DNA from: Formicarius rufipectus
Taxonomy: Eukaryota; Chordata; Aves; Passeriformes; Formicariidae
Length of the DNA: 64,000 nucleotides
Direction: 5' to 3'
Assembly (NCBI GenBank): GCA_013399695.1
Contig: VXAU01000691.1
Location: 434,001-498,000, forward strand
The translations under genes and the position numbers were made by a program. The stretch's first letter is position 1. Each line of letters begins with the position of its first letter. Below the pieces are notes generated by a model. That model worked only from the letters and a program-made list of their open reading frames with translations. It had not been told where the DNA came from and did not search any database. This document shows, one piece after another, positions 35,640 through 46,933 of this stretch.

Positions 35640-37400
35640 GTAGAACACTAATAAAAACAAGACAATGCAAGCTGCTTGTGATTGTTTCCAGAGTCACTGA
35701 TGTAACAGCAATTCGCAGTTACTTGTATCCTGTCTTTAATTACACACCGAGGTAAGTGTGACATGTTGGCCCGAGGGGAGGATTTAGTTCAGCATGTTTT
35801 AGGGTGCCCCCTCTTTTAAAATGCTTTCTGGAAAAAAAAGATTTTATTGATGTTTCGGTCAATTCCAGAATAATAACTGGGAGCTAATGAGAAGTAGATT
35901 GTAAAATACTTCTAAATGTTTACTCTGCATGGCTACCGTCAGAAGTTACTCCACTGCTAAAGTTGGCCCCCTTTTAATTTGAAATTTATAATCCAGATGT
36001 GCCTAACGCCACAGGTGGCTTTGCTGATTTTAGTTTAGTAGGTCTCAGTCAAATACTTCAGCTGGTTTTGAGATACAAGTGAAAAAGCAACCACCTTTAG
36101 TACTTAAGAAGATAATTAGATCCCTAAAAAGAGGTTCATTCACAAATAAATAATCAAGAATGTGCCCCATAGTCCAAGGATGGCAGGAATTTTACAGCCA
36201 CAAAATGCAGATCTTTGGCCTTGCGAATTCTACATATGTTTTAGTTTAGGAGGAACACTTATTGATTCATACCTTGATTTAACATCTTTGGCTTAAGGCT
36301 TCTGTCCTTTACAGTCCACTGTACAACAGGGCAAATCTGAATAACGGTGAAAAAATAGTGTTAGAAGCTCAAGAGCTGAGAAATGCAAAAAGCTGAGACT
36401 GCCACTGTGGGGAGCAAGAGGGGAAGAGGGGAGACATTAAAAATTATCACAGAAAAATAAAAAAAAGGGCAAATTTCATACTTCACAGAAACAACATTGG
36501 ATAAGTTTCATGCAAATGTCAGGAGTCTTGTAAGTGGATGCTCATTGCCTGCTCATACATAACCACATATATGAGAGCTGGGTTACTCTACTGTATTAGC
36601 TCTGATTTCATGAGCTCCAGAAAAACTACAGTATTTGTCTCTATGGTGGTGGCAATGTCTATTAATGTTATCTTTTGTGATTTCATCTTCTCATAATGGC
36701 TGAGAGCTCTGCTTTAAACTAACAGCCTGTGATTGTGACCGGTGAGATAAAAATTTCAGTGAGATAGAGAAAACTCACACTCCTATGTGTGACAAATTGC
36801 AATGACAAGGCTGTGTTGATAGCAGCTTATGATGTGAAATGAAATCACAACCACAATACCATAAAGATGTGTGCTTAGGGCATCCCTACAGAGCTTGAAG
36901 TGAAAGAAGATATGGTCAAAATGTCTAGTAGACACCGTGTTCCTTCCCTGCACTTCATTTTATTGCTAGCGCTGGTCAGTGCTGCTCCATAAAAATGCTT
37001 CATGCATTTCAGATTTTTCTTTCTTTCCTTTTTTTTTTTCCCCCCCTCTTTGGCTTTGCTATGTATCTTTATTCCAGCTCCTGTGTAATGGATACAACCA
37101 ACACCTGAAAATTAGCTAAATACATTATACAAATGCCATAATTGTGGGACTGTGTGACACAGCCCTTTGATTTGTTTCATTCCATTGGCTGAACAGTCCA
37201 TCTGAAGAACAGACACCAGGAAAGGACAAATACCAGCAGTTACAGAATGCACTCTGTGGGACTTCAGGGAGCTGCATCAATCCCTGTATTTATAGTATCA
37301 AATTCTATGACGGACAACGTACAAGCTGACAGGAGAAGCAACTTTGAATCTCCTCTGGATATTAGAGGGAAAAGTTCAGTTGCCTAAATATTGAAATCCA
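35640..37400. promoter_or_regulatory. Repeat-free, CpG-retaining block; candidate conserved region
   Basis: Beyond the poly(A) tract the sequence is free of identifiable transposons for about 1.7 kb. It keeps scattered CpGs (near 35713, 35748, 35772, 35856, 35938, 36007, 36224 and 37312) in an otherwise CpG-poor window. It contains a CAGGTG E-box (36012-36017), a perfect octamer ATGCAAAT (36510-36517) and a homopyrimidine run (about 37013-37050). A possible small exon lies at its left edge. The pattern fits a conserved regulatory or exon-flanking block, but that is inference from one genome. Confidence 0.3.
35692..35751 (+). CDS. Candidate 60-nt cassette exon (20 codons, phase-symmetric)
   Basis: A 3' splice site (TTGTTTCCAG, ending 35691) with a CTAAT branch-point match about 40 bases upstream (A at 35651) precedes a 60-base segment. 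The segment ends in CACCGAG followed by GTAAGT (35752-35757), a near-consensus donor. The segment is a multiple of three. Of its frames only the one starting at the second base is open, reading VTDVTAIRSYLYPVFNYTP, so both flanking introns would be phase 2. A GCATG (RBFOX-type) motif lies about 40 bases downstream of the donor at 35792-35796, a position that favours inclusion in neurons and muscle. I cannot assign the peptide to a gene. Twenty open codons can arise by chance, so the case rests on the combined splice signals. Confidence 0.3.
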
Positions 37401-37770
37401 AAGCCTTTTTTTTTTTTTTCTTTCTTGGATTTTTTAAATTTTATTTTATTAAAGATGGCTTTGTGGGGTGTAAGGCAGGATGGATGGGACAGCAGCAATC
37501 TCCTGGAGCAGCAGCTTGAGGCTACAGATGAACATGGAATAGGAAACTTATACTTTCACAACTGAATTATTGAGTAATGACCTTTATATTAGCCAAAATT
37601 TGGGATTCTAGAAGGCAAAAAAATGCCTCTGGAAATGACAGAAAACTGCCATTTCAAAACTGAAAGGTAGTATGATTCAAAATTCATATAATTTTTAATA
37701 ATTTCAAGTATTGTTAAGCCCCTGAGGGGGGAAAAAAAGTGTCTCCAAGTCAGGACAAACATTTGGAGGT

Positions 37771-37814
37771 GATATTCTAGATTTTCTAGAGAGCTATCTC
37801 TAGATATTCTAGAG
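37771..37814. repeat. TCTAGA-rich inverted/direct repeat cluster
   Basis: GATATTCTAGA occurs at 37771-37781 and again at 37803-37813. Between them TCTAGAGA (37785-37792) and TCTCTAGA (37797-37804) form a perfect 8-bp inverted repeat with a GCTA loop. The result is four CTAGA cores within 44 bases. It can fold into a small hairpin. Function is unknown and local slippage may have built it. Confidence 0.8.
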
Positions 37815-39520
37815 GCACGTGCACTCAGAGCACAATTGCAGATATCCTTGAAATTATTTTAATTTCCTGATATGATCTGCTAAATAGTTTGTTATTGAAG
37901 AACTGAACTTTCCACCTTCTGAATAACTAATGGGATCCATAATCAAACAGGGAGCAAGAAAGAAAGCTAGAAAACAATTCCCTCATCAGACCCTTTCAGG
38001 AATAGTTTTCATAAATGTTATTTTTATTTCTTGTTTATTAATTTGGTTTAGTTTATTCCTTCTAGTATTGCTCTTCTAGTTAACTACCATTCAAAGAGTA
38101 ATTATCAATTACCTCTTCTGTAGTTGTTGTAGATGGTGGTTTACTTGCTGAGGTTCAGGCATGTTATACTTCCATTCAAAGTCTGGTTTTGTCATTGATT
38201 TCTGTCCCTTCACACAATTAAATCAATGAAAAAACATATTCTTAATGAAGTGAGAAGAGTGCAAACCAATAATTACTATAAACAGCATTTCTGCTGTTGA
38301 TTAAAGAACAAGCAATAACTGATAATGGAGCGTGCAAATATTATCTTCTACCAATAGGTGCCACTATAAGCTAATTAAGCTAAAGTATTTAATGACAGGC
38401 TTAAAGGAGACATTAGAAAAACACATTAAAATATTCCCAACAAAGCATACGAGTTATTTTAGAGCATTTTTATTATCTGCTTTCTTTGTCTTTATGGTAG
38501 AAACAGCAAGGTAGTCTTAAAGGACGTTGTGGGGCAGAAGTGGAGGAGAATTGTGTCCCCACAGCCCTTTGCAAGGTGCTTCTGTCCCTTTTCCAGAGGG
38601 AATGCTGAGCTGGCTCCGGCACAGAGCAGGGGCAGCGAAGGTGCCCTGTCTGCAGCCTCCCACCCCCTCACACCTGCTGCAGCTCAGCCACCAAAAGAGA
38701 CATTTGGACCTACTGATGTTCAACCTTCCAGAGATGGGACGAGTGAGCTGAGTAAGCCACATGTCAATTGTGCCTCTCCACAATTTATCCTTTTGGGTAA
38801 GGTATAACCTTCCTCGTGAGTGCCAACGGTGTTCTGTCCCTTCCCTGCTTCTTCCTCCCCTTTGTCCAGTGTAGCTGAGCACACACAGCCCTTGCTTCTG
38901 CCTCTGGGTTGTAGATTTTGTAATCAGTCTCCTTTATTAAAAAAACAAAACAAAACAAAACACAAAAAACACAACAGAAATTCATTAAACCTCTTCATCA
39001 GGAAAAATTTTCAGGGGAGAAAAACAGCAGAGAAAGATCCACTCCAGCAGAGTCTTGCCAGTGCAGGTTTCAGCAGCTGGACCTAATTTAAAGGTAAGAA
39101 ATATTAATTGTGGAAGAATGGACTTAACTATCACTGTGGTATTTCTTCAGTCAGATTTTCCATTTTAACCATCATAAAGATATATTTCAAACTCAGCCTC
39201 ACCAAAATGTGGCTCATGTGTGGGTTTTGTTAGCAAAGCCATGGAGTATCACCACTTTTTTTAAATGCAACTGAGCTCCTAACTTACTCCTTTTTTGGTG
39301 CTCTGCTGTAGATATCTGTAGCCAACCATGTAATTTAACCTCATTCTTATTCAGTCTAAATGGAGAGATGACCTTTCAGCAGATTAGAATTGATTTGTTT
39401 ATAAATCTGCTAGTCTTGTCAAAGCTTTGTTCTTACAGACAATAATTTTGCTATCATCTGTCTGATACTTATCACTTTTTCATAACAGCTGTAATGACTT
39501 TTTTTTACCCTTTCTTTTTT
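37815..39520. other. Noncoding DNA; AT-rich block then GC-richer patch
   Basis: The stretch 38280-38515 is AT-rich with a palindromic AAGCTAATTAAGCT-type homeodomain core near 38368 and resembles the conserved-element candidates elsewhere. The stretch 38520-38900 is GC-richer with scattered CpGs (near 38525, 38619, 38636, 38740) and overlapping ORFs on both strands, none recognisable. A donor-like AAAG/GTAAGA occurs near 39093 without a supported exon. Confidence 0.3.
38939..38975 (+). repeat. (AAAAC)n A-rich simple repeat
   Basis: A short run of AAAAC units with interruptions begins directly after TTTATT. It could be slippage within an A-rich tract. No retroelement body is recognisable next to it. 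Confidence 0.85.
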
Positions 39521-39554
39521 NNNNNNNNNNNNNNNNNNNNNNNNNNNNNNNNNN
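39521..39554. other. Assembly gap (34 N)
   Basis: Thirty-four N bases bounded by T-rich sequence on both sides (CTTTTTT before, TTTTTCTTTTT after). The true content is probably a long T/C-rich low-complexity tract that failed to assemble. An ORF annotated across it on the minus strand has no meaning. Confidence 0.98.
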
Positions 39555-40854
39555 TTTTTCTTTTTCAATACAGACAGCCTTGCTTGGCATCTCCTCATCT
39601 ATGTTCTCTGTGGCTCTCCATAGCTTGGACAGTGTCCCTCTGACTACCACATGAAAAGTCACACATAGGTAGCTCCTTCTCTTTAACTCCTCTGCTCTTC
39701 TACCATTTTAATCAAACACATCTGTACTCAACAAGACCAGATCGACACAAGAATGTGAAAAGGAAGAGCTCCTTGTCAACAGCAGCAGTGCTTTTCATCC
39801 CAAATTTTCCTTCCTTTGCTGTTGGTTTTGTTCTAGTCATGGTTGCACCACAATTGCATTATCTGTATGTAGACTCTGTTGCTGCTGTGAGAATTCAGAT
39901 CATGTCACTTCTTACTTTTTTGTGGCACTCACCAGATTCAACCCTTCATCCCTTTTACAGCCTGTCTTCACTTCCTCAGTGTTGTTTGGGTGGGGATTCT
40001 GTGTAGGCTTATTTTCAGAGTAACTGACTTGAACCTATGACAGCCCTGGGTTCTCTGTAGGGTGTTGTGGTGAGGAGCAAAAGCAATGCACTTCCCAGAT
40101 ATAACAGGGAACATGGAATTAATTGCTGTGCAGTTTTCAGCACTGATTGTGAATGTCATATCACATCAGTTTTATTTCCAAATGCAAGCATACAGGTGTT
40201 TGTGCAGAAAGCCAAATTTTGAGAAATATTAAGATAAAATATACTGACGAACATCCTGTTGGTGGCAGCAATAACTTACATTTAAATTTTTAGAGGTTGC
40301 AAAGGTAACAGAGCTCCTTTGCAGTCTGCAGTGCCTGTGTGTAATAATGGGCTTGATGTGCATTTGAATGCTCTACATTGATTCTTATCTCTTAATAGCT
40401 CTTTAATCCAGACTTAAAATCACACATCGGGTGTAATGTACAGCTAATATTTTGCATAAGCTTGTGAATCTGGACTAAAGAGTAGTGATATGCCAAGGAT
40501 GTTAAATTTCCAGGAAAGTCAACTGGTTCTGGTGTTCAAGGGTTTTTTTGGTTTGTTTTGTTATTGCTATTTTTCCTTTCCCCCCTCTCCCTTTTTCTTG
40601 TAAGAAGAAACATGATCCAGTGTTTGCGTGTTCTTCAGGGTGCAATAACAGAACTTCTGTAGTTTCTGCAGTCAGCACATTTTGGATACTGACTATACAG
40701 CTGTTCTTCCAGGGGAAAAAAAATGATCAGAATATCTCCTCACACCTCCTTTTATAGGGTGGCTAGTTCACAGTGGCGTGTGTTGCACAGTGACATCCAA
40801 TGAAATGCGTGGAGACCCACTAATTTGGGTTGCCAACAACTTGGTTTATTTTAT
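39555..40854. other. Unrecognised noncoding DNA
   Basis: No exon or repeat was recognised. A pyrimidine-rich run (TTTTTCCTTTCCCCCCTCTCC) spans about 40569-40600. GT-rich low complexity (GGTTTTTTTGGTTTG) occurs at 40541-40560. Confidence 0.4.
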
Positions 40855-40953
40855 GTGGTTTAGTGGAAGGTGTCCTTGTCCATGGCAGGGAGTTGGAATA
40901 AGATGATCTTTAAGGTCCTTTCCAACCCAAACTGTTCCATGACTGTGTGATTC
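40855..40953 (+). mobile_element. CR1 LINE 3' tail, sense
   Basis: Matches the CR1 3' terminus in order: TTTAGTGGAAGGTGTCC, CATGGCAGGGAGTTGGA, AGATGATCTTTAAGGTCC, TTTCCAACCCAAACTGTTCC, ATGACTGTGTGATTCC. Only about 100 bases are present, a typical heavily 5'-truncated insertion. It resembles the copy at 43469-43566 and lies on the same strand. Confidence 0.93.
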
Positions 40954-43384
40954 CCATCTATATCATTATATATTTTACCCCAGTGCAGTATTACACCACA
41001 TTGCAGTGCAAATTGCTGAAGTTGTCTTGCACGAGTCCTTTGACCCAAAACCATTGAAGGGGATGGTTGAATGTGTTTTTTAATGACTGTCTCTGTGCTG
41101 CAGCTTCAAGTCCAAGCATGGCAGTGCAGAGTGGGATGTAAATTAGCAAGTGGTGGTATGGCAGCAGCTCCCAGGAGCAATCAGTTGTGAAGTATCTCCC
41201 CACCCAATATTTAGTTACTGATTTTTCCCTCAATGCTTATTTTTATGCATGAACATTTAGCATATTTGGCTGCAAAGAGAAAGACAAACACAAAGCACAT
41301 GAGGGCTGATTTTCTGCATTGTCTGTATTCCCTGCCAGCTATGTTAGCCAAGATCCATGCCCAAAATAAATACAGTTATTTTTGTTGTTGTGGACATCTT
41401 TTTCAACATGTACACTGAATTGTGACAATATTGTTTACTCTTTTGTGAACATCAGTTCACAGATTCCCAAACCCTCCCAGCATATGAGATGGAGCAGGGT
41501 AGGCAGGGAAGTTCTCAAATGCACTTCTCATCAACTCAAAAACCTTTGCCATTTGAGGAACAAACTGAAGTACTGTTGCCCTCTCTGACCACCAGGATGG
41601 GACCACCAGGCTCCACCATTTTATCTGTCTTTCTGAACAGCCTTTAGCTAAAGAAAAATTCCAGAAGGCAAAGAGTCCTTGACATGTGGCCAATAGGTTT
41701 TTTTCTAGGAAAAGCTCTTGTTGCTCACTGTGCCAAGCTGAAGAGCTGCATGCTGTGCTGAGGCAACAGGCTCCAACTCATTCACACTCAGATCATGATG
41801 ACATCAAGGTTTTTTAGCTGGCTGATTTTTCTGTCCACCCTTTAAAACTATATAAATGTTAAGGGAAAAGTATTGCTATCAGGCTGGAGCAGTGAATTTT
41901 ATGACCTTCAAAGTTAGAGGTATTTCATTCTCATTGTGTTTGAGGTTTTCTTTAGACTGTGCCTTGAATTGTGTCGCCATCATTTTACTTCAGCAACTGA
42001 GACCGTTTTATTTCTGAAGAGAGCTGGTTGTGTTGAATATGAGGTTACATTCCATATCTGTGTTCTCCATACTGACTGATTTGAACAACAGTCAAGGTTG
42101 TCATTGGGATTTAATTGAAATAAATACCAAAACCATAGCTGACTTGACAGAAAGTAGAAACTTTGTGGGAATTTGGAGGGTGCCAGATGGGAAGGAGGTG
42201 CAAGGGGTTGTTTTTCTGTTTTTAAGCTGCAGTTCGACCTAATTTAAATTCTTAGAGCATTAACTGTGCTACTGTGAAAGAATTCTTTAAGAATGCACTG
42301 ACAATGTTAGAGAATTCAAGCTGGTAACTCTTCAGTGTCAAACCTTTGAACTGATTTGGTTTTGTTCTTCAGCTTACAAAGCACTTTCTTAATTAGATTA
42401 GCCTGCCACAGGCTCTTGGTAAATTCAAACTTTAGTGGCAATAAGAACAAACACAATTAATTAATCCATACATGAGAAAGGAAGGGATAAATGGTCTGAT
42501 TACCCTGGCAGGAAAAACTCTGCTGTAACCTCAGAGTTCCGCTATAACTCATTGCAGTGCTTTTATGCAACCATGGGTTATACAAATGTGTCTAGTGGAA
42601 AGCATGAAAAACTTACTGTGACATATAATTCAAAATTTACCCTTATTTATAAAATTGCAATCCAATTGCTTATTTTTCACTTGCAAGGGTTACAAATTTT
42701 TCATTTAGGAAAGACAAAACTGGCCTCAGGAGCACCTTGTGTGCCCTCATTACAAACATTTAAAGTTGGCATTAATATTTATTTCAGTAATGTTGCTTCA
42801 AAGTATGGTCTGATGTTTTAATTTTGCATGACATTTGAGAAGCAGCATAGTCTAAGTGATTTTCTGTAAATACGTTAGCTTTATAATATTAAAGACTTTA
42901 TTCTTTGGTTCTTTGGTGCAAGTTAATAGCACTGTTACCATGGAATACTTATTCCTTTAATTTCACATAAATTTAAATTTTATGATGTTTGCTTCTCCAA
43001 GATTACATAATCCCTTTTTATTGAAAAGAATCACAATTATGCAAATGATGATATCCAAGGAGAGAAGCAGCAATTAACTGCAAGAGACAGGCTGTTACCA
43101 AAAGGGTTTTCTCTCACTGGACAAAACAGGACCTCCTTTATAATAAACCTTTATTTAAAGAAATCAATTTGGCAGAGTTTCTGAAAGAAAGCAATTCGCT
43201 GAGACTGAAGTTTCTAGTCTTAGGACTGTGTTCAGTAATATCTTTGGTTTTTTTTCTTTGCCTCCAAATGCTTTATTTCTTTACACTTCAGATGGGAAGC
43301 AGAAAGCTTCAGCATCCTTGTGGACAGTGCTGTTTTGGCTTCTAAGAAAGCCTATAAAAGATTTTAATTATTAAATTATTTAAT
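40954..43384. other. Unrecognised noncoding DNA
   Basis: No repeat, RNA gene or exon supported. One RFX X-box-like half motif, GTTACCATGG, occurs near 42935. An octamer-type ATGCAAAT occurs near 43038. Neither is strong evidence by itself. Confidence 0.35.
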
Positions 43385-43419
43385 ATTAATAACTTCCTGC
43401 TGTACAGGAAGTTATTAAT
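43385..43419. repeat. Perfect 15-bp-arm hairpin with ETS-type cores
   Basis: ATTAATAACTTCCTG (43385-43399) and CAGGAAGTTATTAAT (43405-43419) are exact reverse complements around a 5-base loop (CTGTA). Each arm contains CAGGAAGT, an ETS-family core, so the pair forms two opposed ETS-like sites. A perfect 15-bp arm is unlikely by chance at any given place. It lies about 50 bases 5' of a CR1 tail, with no obvious link to it. It is too short for a pre-miRNA. Confidence 0.9.
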
Positions 43420-43468
43420 GAAGAAAAATAATAATCTCTAACCATGGAGTTACCCAGTCTGATAGTCT

Positions 43469-43566
43469 GAGAAACTTGGTCTAGTGGAAAGTGTCTTGCC
43501 CATGGCAGGGGAATTTGGATTAGATGATCCTTAAGGTCCCTTCCAATCCAAACCATTCCTTGAGAG
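43469..43566 (+). mobile_element. CR1 LINE 3' tail, sense
   Basis: Shows the CR1 3' order: GAGAAACTTGGTCTAGTGG, AAAGTGTCTTGCCCATGGCAGG, TTGGATTAGATGATCC, TTAAGGTCCCTTCCAATCC, AAACCATTCC. About 98 bases are retained, 5'-truncated. The terminal short repeat is decayed. Confidence 0.94.
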
Positions 43567-46500
43567 TGACAGGTCACAGCTCTGGAAAGGTAAATTAGTA
43601 CCTGAAGAAACCGTGTATGTTACAATAACCTCCCCATAGAACTCATGCATTGGGATCTAGCCATGTGCCATGCCTTTCACTTACACTCCAAGTGATACCA
43701 TGGTCTCCTGTGTGCCTTGGGAGGTACTTTAAAATGTTCACAGATGGCTTGAGAATGTACTTATGAGCCATTTCTGCTGGGATATCTTCCCTGGGCTTGA
43801 TGGGAGAGTTATGCTGCTCCAGATATGGGCAGACTTGCAACTGTAGGCAGTCTATGTGCTCTTAGAATTAATTTTGCTTTCCCAGTTCCCTGTGTAGAGA
43901 ATTAAGCAGTGTTGGAGGAGGAGGAAATTGCAGTTTCTGAGGTAAAAAGATTTTTTTCCTCAGTAACTTTGATACTCTGAGCTTCTAAGGAGCCTCAGGG
44001 CTGTTGTGTTGTTTTCCTTGTGGACGGGAAAACAGGAGGTCAGGGTGGGATTTGAACTGGTCAGAGAGCAAGCAAAGGGTGTCACAAACTAAAGTGTGGC
44101 ACAGCTACAGGACAGGGTTCATGCAGGAGCTACCAAAATCCTGTCTGCCACTGCATACCAGGTGATACATGTAATACCAAACACATTTTCCCTGGCCTCT
44201 CTGCAGGTAATCGTGAGTAAATAATGTGAGGAAAATCTGGGTCTAGGGCTACATCCTCCAAGAAGAAACACAGATATTGCTTTTCCTCCTCCAACTTCTC
44301 TTCCAGTGAATCAGCCAAGGGAGCAGCCTGGGCAGGGACCCATCAGACTTTAGGGAGGCTGTTGCTTCAAACACAGTTGTTACAGTCATGGAGGAGCTCA
44401 GGAAAGTCTCATGGTTGACAGGAGGCTGAAGAGTGTCAATAGATTCTGTGTGCTTTAAATCACAAGAACTGTCAGAAAGTTTCATAGCTACAGAGAGCTG
44501 AGATTAACACACCTGAGAGAATATGTTTGGTTTTGTTTTGGTTTTTTTTTTCCATTAGTAGCTTTTCATCAAAGTCAAATACTAAATAAAAAGCTGCCCC
44601 CATCTTAGAACAGGAAAATAGATTTCAAAATGTGTCTGATAACTGTAAAACAGTGAGACCTCATTTTATGCCTTCTATTTGCACTTCTCAAAACATTTTA
44701 TAATGTGTTAAACAATAGGTGTCGTAAACATATAGTATCACATTTTATAGGTAGGTCAACACTGAAAATAAAGATATTCTGTGAACTCTACATTAAATTC
44801 CTTCTTGTACAGGGCTTATACCTGTAATGGTAGTCATAGAGATGTGAGGTTGTGTACCGGACAATTACTTACCCTGAGCATGATAAACAGAGACAATATC
44901 AGCTTGGAATTACAGAGTTCATTTTGGTTGCTTTGTTTTGTTTCTGCCAGTTTAACAGGTTTTTTCATGCTTTAGGAAAACATTAATGTTTAAAAGGATT
45001 ACACTTCTTTTGGAGATGAGTATCAGACAAGTGCCAATAATGCAGCTGCTCTGCTTTCCCGATGCTCTCTGCTGGGGTTAAGGTGCAACTGTGAGGACCA
45101 CGGAGAGGAAATTCAGAAAGTTTTTGACACTGGGAAAAGGTTGTAATAAACTGTGTGCAGGAGCAGGGTAAAATTGGCATTTCAGTGCAGTGTGAATGTC
45201 AAGTCATAGAAAGGTGTTGACCTCTAACCATCAATTATATTTACGTTCCTTCTCTGTGCTCCCAAGTGCTTTGCCCCAGAGCTGCTGCTACCTCTCAGCT
45301 GTCATTTAAGAGCATTGCAGCTCAGACCATCTCTGCTAAGTGAAGGGATTAGATTTATTTTGGTGAATATTATTTCTAAGGAGTGGGCCTAACCATGTCA
45401 TTTAAAAGGAACACACTTTGGACATCACATATGATAACGTACAGGAAGGTCATGGTGGAACAGTCAAGCAGACACATCCACCCCAGTGTAGTTTGGATTT
45501 GGTTTTCTCAAAAATAGAGGTTTTTGTATGAACTAAGTAAACCTGGCAAACTGTCTGAAAAGCCAAGTTTCAACTGGCCAGAACTTACTGTGTTTATGCT
45601 TTATTAATAAAAAAAATCGAACCCCAGGCAGAAAGGGAGCATTGATGATGATCACTTTGTAATGTCTGCACAGCAAAATGAGAAAACCAGCTATCAGGAT
45701 ACAATATGGGCTGAAGGAAAAAAAGCATCTGCTTCTGTTATTGCATTGGGTCAAAGAATATTGTTTCAGTTTCTTATTTCTTTATTTATTTAAGACTGAT
45801 TATGGAGGACTGAAATCACTTTGGAGAAATTGATATAATGTACAGAAGAGCTGCGAGCAATTTAAAAATAACTAAAGGTTTTAATTGATATATTCCCATG
45901 TGCGGAGTCCCTTTGTAAGTTTTTTATGGAGATCTATTTAAAATGTTGCAAATTTAATAAAAACATTGATCATAACCATACTCTATGCTGCTCTAAAAGT
46001 ACTGAGGAAAAAGAATCAAAAGACATAGTGAAGATGGAAAGAAAAAGTTAATGTTCATGGAAAGGTTGTTTTGAATTGAACCAGAAATGTGTCCTCTCTA
46101 ATTTCAGTCTTTTTATTTACAATGACACAGGCACTCTTCAGTTATGTATTCTAAGTAGTTCACCAAAAAGTAAACCACAAACCAATAGCCCTAAAGCTGC
46201 AGCTGAGGCAGAAGAGGGAAACTTATTAGTCACCGCAATAATTAATTTATATAGCTTTCAGTTAATCTGTACTTGTTTTCTGAAATTTCTCCTCCAATAT
46301 GTAAAATACTCTCTCACAACTAGTATGACTGTTTTTTTCTACTCACCTTCAGAGTTTGATTTGGTTTTAATTCTCCAGAAATAGTAAACAGAATAAAAGT
46401 GAAAATAGAAGCTGGTTATGTAGTAGAAGCCTCTATGACTTTGCACATTGTACCATTGACACCACAAAACTGAACTAAATTTACTGTATTTAACTTCCTT

Positions 46501-46879
46501 CTGACACTTCTCAGTCTGAGGTAAATGATAATGAATTGTTTATGGGCCTTTGGAGGGAAATTTGAAGGCTGTTTCTCTGTATTTTTTCCCCCTTTTCCCA
46601 TTTCTCACTTCAAGGGGAATAAAAGGAACTTATCGCCAACATTGCCCCTCTCCAGCTGCCAGCTGCCATGTTTCTAGAAAAGCTTCAGCAGGGTCAATGT
46701 GCTACAGCATCTTACGGAGGTCCTTCTACAACAGACAGTGCATGAACAGCTTCTTCTTCTGCAGTTTAAGTGGTGCATGAAACACAGCCAGGCTGATTGG
46801 TGTGATTTTGGAATTACCTAAATTGTTTCAAAATAAATTTGTAGGAAAAAACCCCCACAAACATCAACAAATAACAGAC

Positions 46880-46933
46880 AAAAAACCAACCAACCAACCA
46901 ACCAAAACCCCAAACCAACCAAACAAAACCCCC
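46880..46933 (+). repeat. (CCAA)n / (AAACC)n simple repeat
   Basis: About seven pure CCAA units (46884-46912) continue into an interrupted AAACC-rich tail. Flanks are also A/C-rich from about 46847. This is a moderate-length imperfect microsatellite. Confidence 0.93.

Noticed and set aside
44130..44485. Two overlapping minus-strand ORFs with an acidic LEEKLEEEKQ stretch
   Set aside because: They are in different frames, lack splice or start context, and match no family I recognise. A frameshifted pseudogene was considered but cannot be supported.
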